From positions 1 through 15,810 of the forward strand of contig JBLHRR010000137.1 of NCBI GenBank assembly GCA_047626155.1: a DNA stretch of 15,810 bases, in the 5' to 3' direction. This DNA comes from CALGLS01 sp047626155. Lineage in GTDB: Bacteria; Bacteroidota; Bacteroidia; Chitinophagales; Saprospiraceae. Numbering within the stretch: the first letter of the stretch is position 1; each line of letters starts with the position of its first letter. Positions 12,667 through 15,810 of this stretch are shown piece by piece. The notes beneath the pieces are model-generated. The model saw only the letters and a list, made by a program, of their open reading frames with translations, had not been told where the DNA came from and did not search any database. The position numbers and the translations under genes are program-made.

Positions 12667-12695
12667 GCACGATTCAATATTTATTGGAATTGTGC
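12667..12695. repeat. Hairpin GCACGATTC / GAATTGTGC between the H3TH and TMTC-like genes
   Basis: Nine-base arms (12667-12675 and 12687-12695) with one G-U pair enclose an 11-base AT loop. It lies about 90 bases after the H3TH stop. No T-run follows, so terminator function is doubtful. Confidence 0.45.
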
Positions 12696-12772
12696 ATAAA
12701 TAAATTGGCATTCTAGATTAGGTTATTTTGTTACTAATCAAGGCGACAAAAACGGAGTTATGCCTTAGCATA

Positions 12773-12856
12773 ATGAGTATTTCGGCAACGAAGAGTAGTA
12801 GCAAAAGAGGCCATCAAGAATGTAAAGTTATTTTTGAACCATTTCACGGCCAATGA
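12773..12856 (+). CDS. Possible 27-codon upstream ORF overlapping the TMTC-like start (ATGA)
   Basis: An ATG at 12773 opens a 27-residue frame, starting MSISATKSSSKRG and ending FEPFHGQ. Its TGA (12854-12856) overlaps the ATG of the next gene at 12853 in an ATGA junction. This could be a translated leader peptide coupled to the membrane protein. The peptide has no recognisable features, and an overlap of this kind can arise by chance, so confidence is low. Confidence 0.22.
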   Translation: MSISATKSSSKRGHQECKVIFEPFHGQ

Positions 12857-14763
12857 CAAAGCGAAAAAACACACCTAAGTTTAAAAAAGCAGACAGCTCT
12901 AAAAAGTCAGTTGCCCTTACCGATAAGTCAAAATCCCAATGGATTCCCGCACTTGTAATCGGTTTGTTAGCCTTTCTTCTCTACGCCAATACACTTGGCC
13001 ATTCCTATGTTTTAGATGACTTCTCAGCAATCAAAGACAACTTTGTGACTCAACAGGGTGTCCAAGGTATCCCTACGATACTGAAGACCAGTTACCGCTA
13101 TGGTTATTGGAATAGTAACGGAAGCCTTTATAGACCTGTCTCTCTGATCACCTTTGCTTTAGAATGGCAAATAGCGCCAGACAGTCCTGGTTTAAGTCAC
13201 TTCGTAAATGTATTGTTGTATGCCTTGACGGGGATGCTGCTCTTTTTCACCTTAAGTAAGATCTTTAAGAAATACACCCTTCTGCTTCCTTTTTTAGCGA
13301 CAGTGTTATTTATCGCTCATCCGGTCCATACCGAGGTAGTGGCGAATATAAAATCCAGAGATGAAATATTAGCCTTTCTATTTTGCTTAGGTGCTTTATA
13401 TTTCCTTTGGGATTATCTGAAGTCAAACAATGTAAAACCGCTTATTTTGGCGGTGGTTTCCTATACCTTGGCGATGTTCTCAAAAGAAAATGCCATTACA
13501 TTTCTGGCGGTTATTCCTTTGCTGATCTATTGTTTTACCGATAAGTCTTTGACTAAAAATTTAATGGCAAGCTCCTATTTTTTAATTCCGATAGCCTTAT
13601 ATTTTACTGTTCGATATTTCGTTTTGGGTGGTGTTTTTGAAGGCAGTAATGAAGCCTCTGCCTTAGACAATCTGCTAATGGCTACTGATAATTTCGCGGA
13701 TCAAAAAGCCACTGCATTTGTATTGTTAGGAAAGTACTTAGTGAGTTTGTTTTTACCAGTGACTTTAATTTCTGAATATGGATTTCCCCAAATGGGAATT
13801 GTAGGTTGGAGCGATTGGCGCGCCATATTGTCCTTCGTCGTTTTGGCCGGATTAGGTGTTTGGGCCTTGATGAATTTGCGAAAGCAGAGCATTCCAGCTT
13901 TCGGTATCTTATACTTCATAATCACCTTTTCAGTCTTTGCCAATGTCATCATCCTGATTGGATCTTCCTTTGGGGAACGTTTTTTATATATGGCCTCTCT
14001 TGGCTTTACAATTGCTTTAGCTTGGGGGATGATAAAATGGAGTGGTGCAAATATGGCTCCTTCGCAAAAGAAAGTGTTTGATGAATTACTATCTGCAAAA
14101 TTACTGGCCGGACTGGCCGCTACAGTTATATTGTTATATAGCGCAAGAACCGTTCTGCGAAACCCCGCATGGGAGAACAGCTACAGCTTGTATAGCGCTG
14201 ACATTACAAACGTGCCCAATAGCGCAAAATTAAATTACCATCACGGTCTGGAGCAAGTCAAAAAAGGACTGGCCTTAAAACAAGGTCCCGAATACAGACG
14301 ATGGATAGAAGAAGGCATGAACAGCTACACCAAAGCCATTGAATTGTATCCTGCTTATCACGATGCTTATGGCGAAAGAGGACTTGGCTACTTCCGAATG
14401 GGCCAGCTGGACAAAGCCATTGAAAATTATAAATTGTCCATAAAACACAAACCAAATAACTCCAAAGTATACAGTAATATGGGCATCATCTATTTCCAAA
14501 AAGGAGAGCTAGATAAAGCCAAAGAGGTATATGAAAAAGCAGTGGAAATTGACCCCAGATTTGTCGATGCTCGTAGAAACCTCGGTTCTGTCTATGCCCA
14601 ACAAAAACGATTTGATGCGGCTATCGCTCAGTTTACAGAAGCTTTAAAATACGATCCAGACAATGCAACACTGCATCAATATATGGGCTTTGTCTATCGG
14701 GATAAAGGAGATACTGCGAATGCTAAGGTTTGGTTGGATAAGGCAAAACGTTTGGAGAAATAA
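12853..14763 (+). CDS. TMTC-like multi-pass membrane protein with C-terminal TPRs, probable protein O-glycosyltransferase
   Basis: The 636-residue product has a basic start (MTKRKNTPKFKK), about ten membrane segments between residues 30 and 430, and four or so tetratricopeptide repeats from about 484 to the end (AIELYPAYHDAYGERGLGYF, SIKHKPNNSKVYSNMGIIYF and two more). The membrane part carries the landmarks of the TMTC family (GT105-type, PMT-like fold): an acidic pair YVLDDFSAI (D55, D56), RPVSLITFALEW, HPVHTEVVANIKSRDE (156-171), MFSKENAIT and GERFLYMASLGF (374-385). In animals TMTC proteins use a lipid-linked mannose donor to O-mannosylate proteins; the bacterial function is inferred only. 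Substrates here would be envelope proteins, and the acidic pair should be catalytic. The gene, with the H3TH gene, lies between two inverted 116-bp repeats. Confidence 0.82.
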   Translation: MTKRKNTPKFKKADSSKKSVALTDKSKSQWIPALVIGLLAFLLYANTLGHSYVLDDFSAIKDNFVTQQGVQGIPTILKTSYRYGYWNSNGSLYRPVSLITFALEWQIAPDSPGLSHFVNVLLYALTGMLLFFTLSKIFKKYTLLLPFLATVLFIAHPVHTEVVANIKSRDEILAFLFCLGALYFLWDYLKSNNVKPLILAVVSYTLAMFSKENAITFLAVIPLLIYCFTDKSLTKNLMASSYFLIPIALYFTVRYFVLGGVFEGSNEASALDNLLMATDNFADQKATAFVLLGKYLVSLFLPVTLISEYGFPQMGIVGWSDWRAILSFVVLAGLGVWALMNLRKQSIPAFGILYFIITFSVFANVIILIGSSFGERFLYMASLGFTIALAWGMIKWSGANMAPSQKKVFDELLSAKLLAGLAATVILLYSARTVLRNPAWENSYSLYSADITNVPNSAKLNYHHGLEQVKKGLALKQGPEYRRWIEEGMNSYTKAIELYPAYHDAYGERGLGYFRMGQLDKAIENYKLSIKHKPNNSKVYSNMGIIYFQKGELDKAKEVYEKAVEIDPRFVDARRNLGSVYAQQKRFDAAIAQFTEALKYDPDNATLHQYMGFVYRDKGDTANAKVWLDKAKRLEK

Positions 14764-14766
14764 CCT

Positions 14767-14779
14767 TAAGCTTCTAGCT
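14767..14779 (+). terminator. Weak hairpin after the TMTC-like gene
   Basis: AAGCT (14767-14771) and AGCTT (14775-14779) form a 5-bp stem with a 3-base loop, followed by ATTTTG, three bases after the stop codon's end. It is too short for a strong terminator. Confidence 0.25.
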
Positions 14780-14883
14780 TATTTTGACCAAATGGAACCT
14801 CTTAGTATTAGACTTTATTCCAAATAGAATGGTACGGTCGGCCGGAAACCGAAGATCCGAAACCGAATAACCTCTATTACACA

Positions 14884-14999
14884 AAAATTAATTTCCAGAT
14901 TTCTTTGGTGGAAACGATTATATAAATCACTCTTCCTTTGGTCATTTTGATTTACATAATCGTTTCCAAATCGGGATTTAATTTTTTGTTCTTACTTAG
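14884..14999. repeat. 116-bp hairpin-forming repeat, right copy (inverted)
   Basis: This is the reverse complement of 11405-11520, with 73 of 77 identical over 14910-14986. GGAAACGATTATATAAATC (14910-14928) pairs with GATTTACATAATCGTTTCC (14949-14967) at 18 of 19 positions. The hairpin therefore persists in this copy. It lies between the TMTC-like gene and prmA, ending 41 bases before the prmA ATG. Confidence 0.9.
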
Positions 15000-15040
15000 C
15001 ACACAAAAAAACTCATCAAAAAAAACTCAATAAAGATTTA

Positions 15041-15810
15041 ATGATCTACTACAAATACATAATCAACCATTCCGAAGAATTATCAGAAGCGCTGATCGGA
15101 CACCTTTCTCAATTGCCATTTGAAGCCTTTGAAGAAAAAGAAGCTTGCACTGAGGCTTGGTTAGCAGAAACGGAAGACGCCAAAAAAGTCGCAGAGAAGC
15201 TAGCAGATCTAAATGACTTGCTTCCATTAACTTACACCATTGAAAAAATAGAACCACAGAACTGGAACGCAAAATGGGAAGAAGCCCATCACTCCATAAC
15301 GGTAGATGACTTTTGTCAAGTGAGGGCTGATTTTCATGAAAAAGAAGAAGACCTGGAATATGACATCATCATCAATCCCAAAATGGCCTTCGGTACTGCT
15401 CATCATGAGACCACCTTCATGATGATTCAGCAAATGCGCTCTATCGAGTGGAAAGACAAATCAGTATTGGACCTGGGCTGTGGCACCGGGGTTCTCGCCA
15501 TTCTAGCTCAAATGATGGGGTCCACTGATATTCTAGCCATAGATATTGACCCGTATTCCTACGAAAACACATTGGAAAACCTAGAGAAAAATGACATTGC
15601 AGGCACTATAACCACTCAACAGGGCACCCTAAAACAAGTAGATCACTCCCCATTTGACGTCATTCTTGCGAACATCAATAGAAGTGTAATTTTAGACTGC
15701 CTGCCTGCGTTAAATAAACAATTGAAACCAGGCGGAATCTTACTCGTATCAGGTGTATTGAGTTCTGATAAAGAGTTAGTGATAGGAGCCGCTAAAGACA
15801 ACAATTTCAG
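15041..15810 (+). CDS. prmA: Ribosomal protein L11 methyltransferase (3' end outside the window)
   Basis: The frame opens with ATG at 15041 and stays open for 256 codons to the window edge, so the gene is cut near its normal C-terminus. PrmA uses S-adenosylmethionine to trimethylate ribosomal protein L11 in the cytoplasm. The N-terminal L11-recognition domain begins MIYYKYIINHSEELSEALIG. The linker contains the family's NWNAKWEEAHHSI segment (about 74-86) and INPKMAFGTAHHETT (111-125). The Rossmann methyltransferase core has SVLDLGCGTGVLAILA (141-156, cofactor loop), the acidic motif AIDIDPYSYENTLEN (166-180), then FDVILANINRSVIL (205-218) and LKPGGILLVSGVL (228-240). AFGTA replaces the more usual AFGTG; the rest of the motif is intact. 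The right 116-bp repeat precedes it. Confidence 0.95.
   Translation, partial: MIYYKYIINHSEELSEALIGHLSQLPFEAFEEKEACTEAWLAETEDAKKVAEKLADLNDLLPLTYTIEKIEPQNWNAKWEEAHHSITVDDFCQVRADFHEKEEDLEYDIIINPKMAFGTAHHETTFMMIQQMRSIEWKDKSVLDLGCGTGVLAILAQMMGSTDILAIDIDPYSYENTLENLEKNDIAGTITTQQGTLKQVDHSPFDVILANINRSVILDCLPALNKQLKPGGILLVSGVLSSDKELVIGAAKDNNF

Noticed and set aside
13701..13952. Minus-strand ORF inside the TMTC-like gene, with other short frames at 14042-14233 and 14258-14499
   Set aside because: All lie inside the continuous TMTC/TPR coding frame, whose motifs are preserved across these positions.
11405..14999. Composite transposon or insertion sequence bounded by the inverted 116-bp repeats
   Set aside because: No transposase, integrase or flanking target duplication is visible between or beside the copies. 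The enclosed genes look like resident envelope genes, so only the repeats themselves are called.

Overview
The window looks like chromosomal DNA of a Bacteroidota bacterium, perhaps of the Saprospiria/Chitinophagia type. The reasons are an AT-rich composition, almost no Shine-Dalgarno sites, a protein with a type IX secretion (T9SS) C-terminal sorting domain, a DUF4846 lipoprotein and OmpA-like envelope proteins. The phylum call is fairly safe; the class is a guess.

Layout. The left edge holds the last 38 codons of an IS66-type transposase (1-117). A perfect-armed hairpin (233-278) follows, then a secreted seven-repeat protein with a T9SS tail (303-1853) and a tiny ORF overlapping its stop codon (1853-2020). 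On the minus strand come an OmpA-like envelope protein (4373-3564) and, after a 405-base spacer full of inverted repeats, a membrane-anchored coiled-coil protein with two helix-hairpin-helix (H3TH-like) domains (3158-2076). The plus strand then carries guaA (4444-5985) and an overlapping periplasmic-binding-fold lipoprotein (5942-7399) that ends at a strong terminator. A DUF4846 lipoprotein (7726-8640) lies between two inverted copies of a 30-bp repeat. After it come trmH (8866-9501, with terminator) and an unknown lipoprotein (9644-10156). A second OmpA-like protein (10537-11412) and a second membrane/coiled-coil/H3TH protein (11557-12579) follow, then a TMTC-like membrane protein with TPRs (12853-14763) and the first 256 codons of prmA (15041 to the window edge).

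Most interesting. An OmpA-like gene followed by a transmembrane/coiled-coil/H3TH gene occurs twice, in the same internal order but on opposite strands about 6 kb apart. Both OmpA proteins have a hydrophobic N-terminus and two OmpA-like segments, one degenerate and one canonical. Both partners have an N-terminal membrane segment followed by basic residues, so coiled coil and H3TH domains should be cytoplasmic. I infer a paralogous two-protein envelope module with a peptidoglycan-binding periplasmic half and a possibly nucleic-acid-binding cytoplasmic half. I do not recognise it as a named system.

Non-coding structure is also unusually rich. Two 116-bp repeats, each itself a long hairpin, lie in inverted orientation around the second H3TH gene and the TMTC-like gene. 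A 30-bp GTAGCG/GTTGCG-rich repeat occurs three times. The leader of the DUF4846 gene can form two mutually exclusive stems. Three hairpins in series precede the second OmpA gene. Housekeeping genes (guaA, trmH, prmA) are interspersed, so this is not a classical genomic island.
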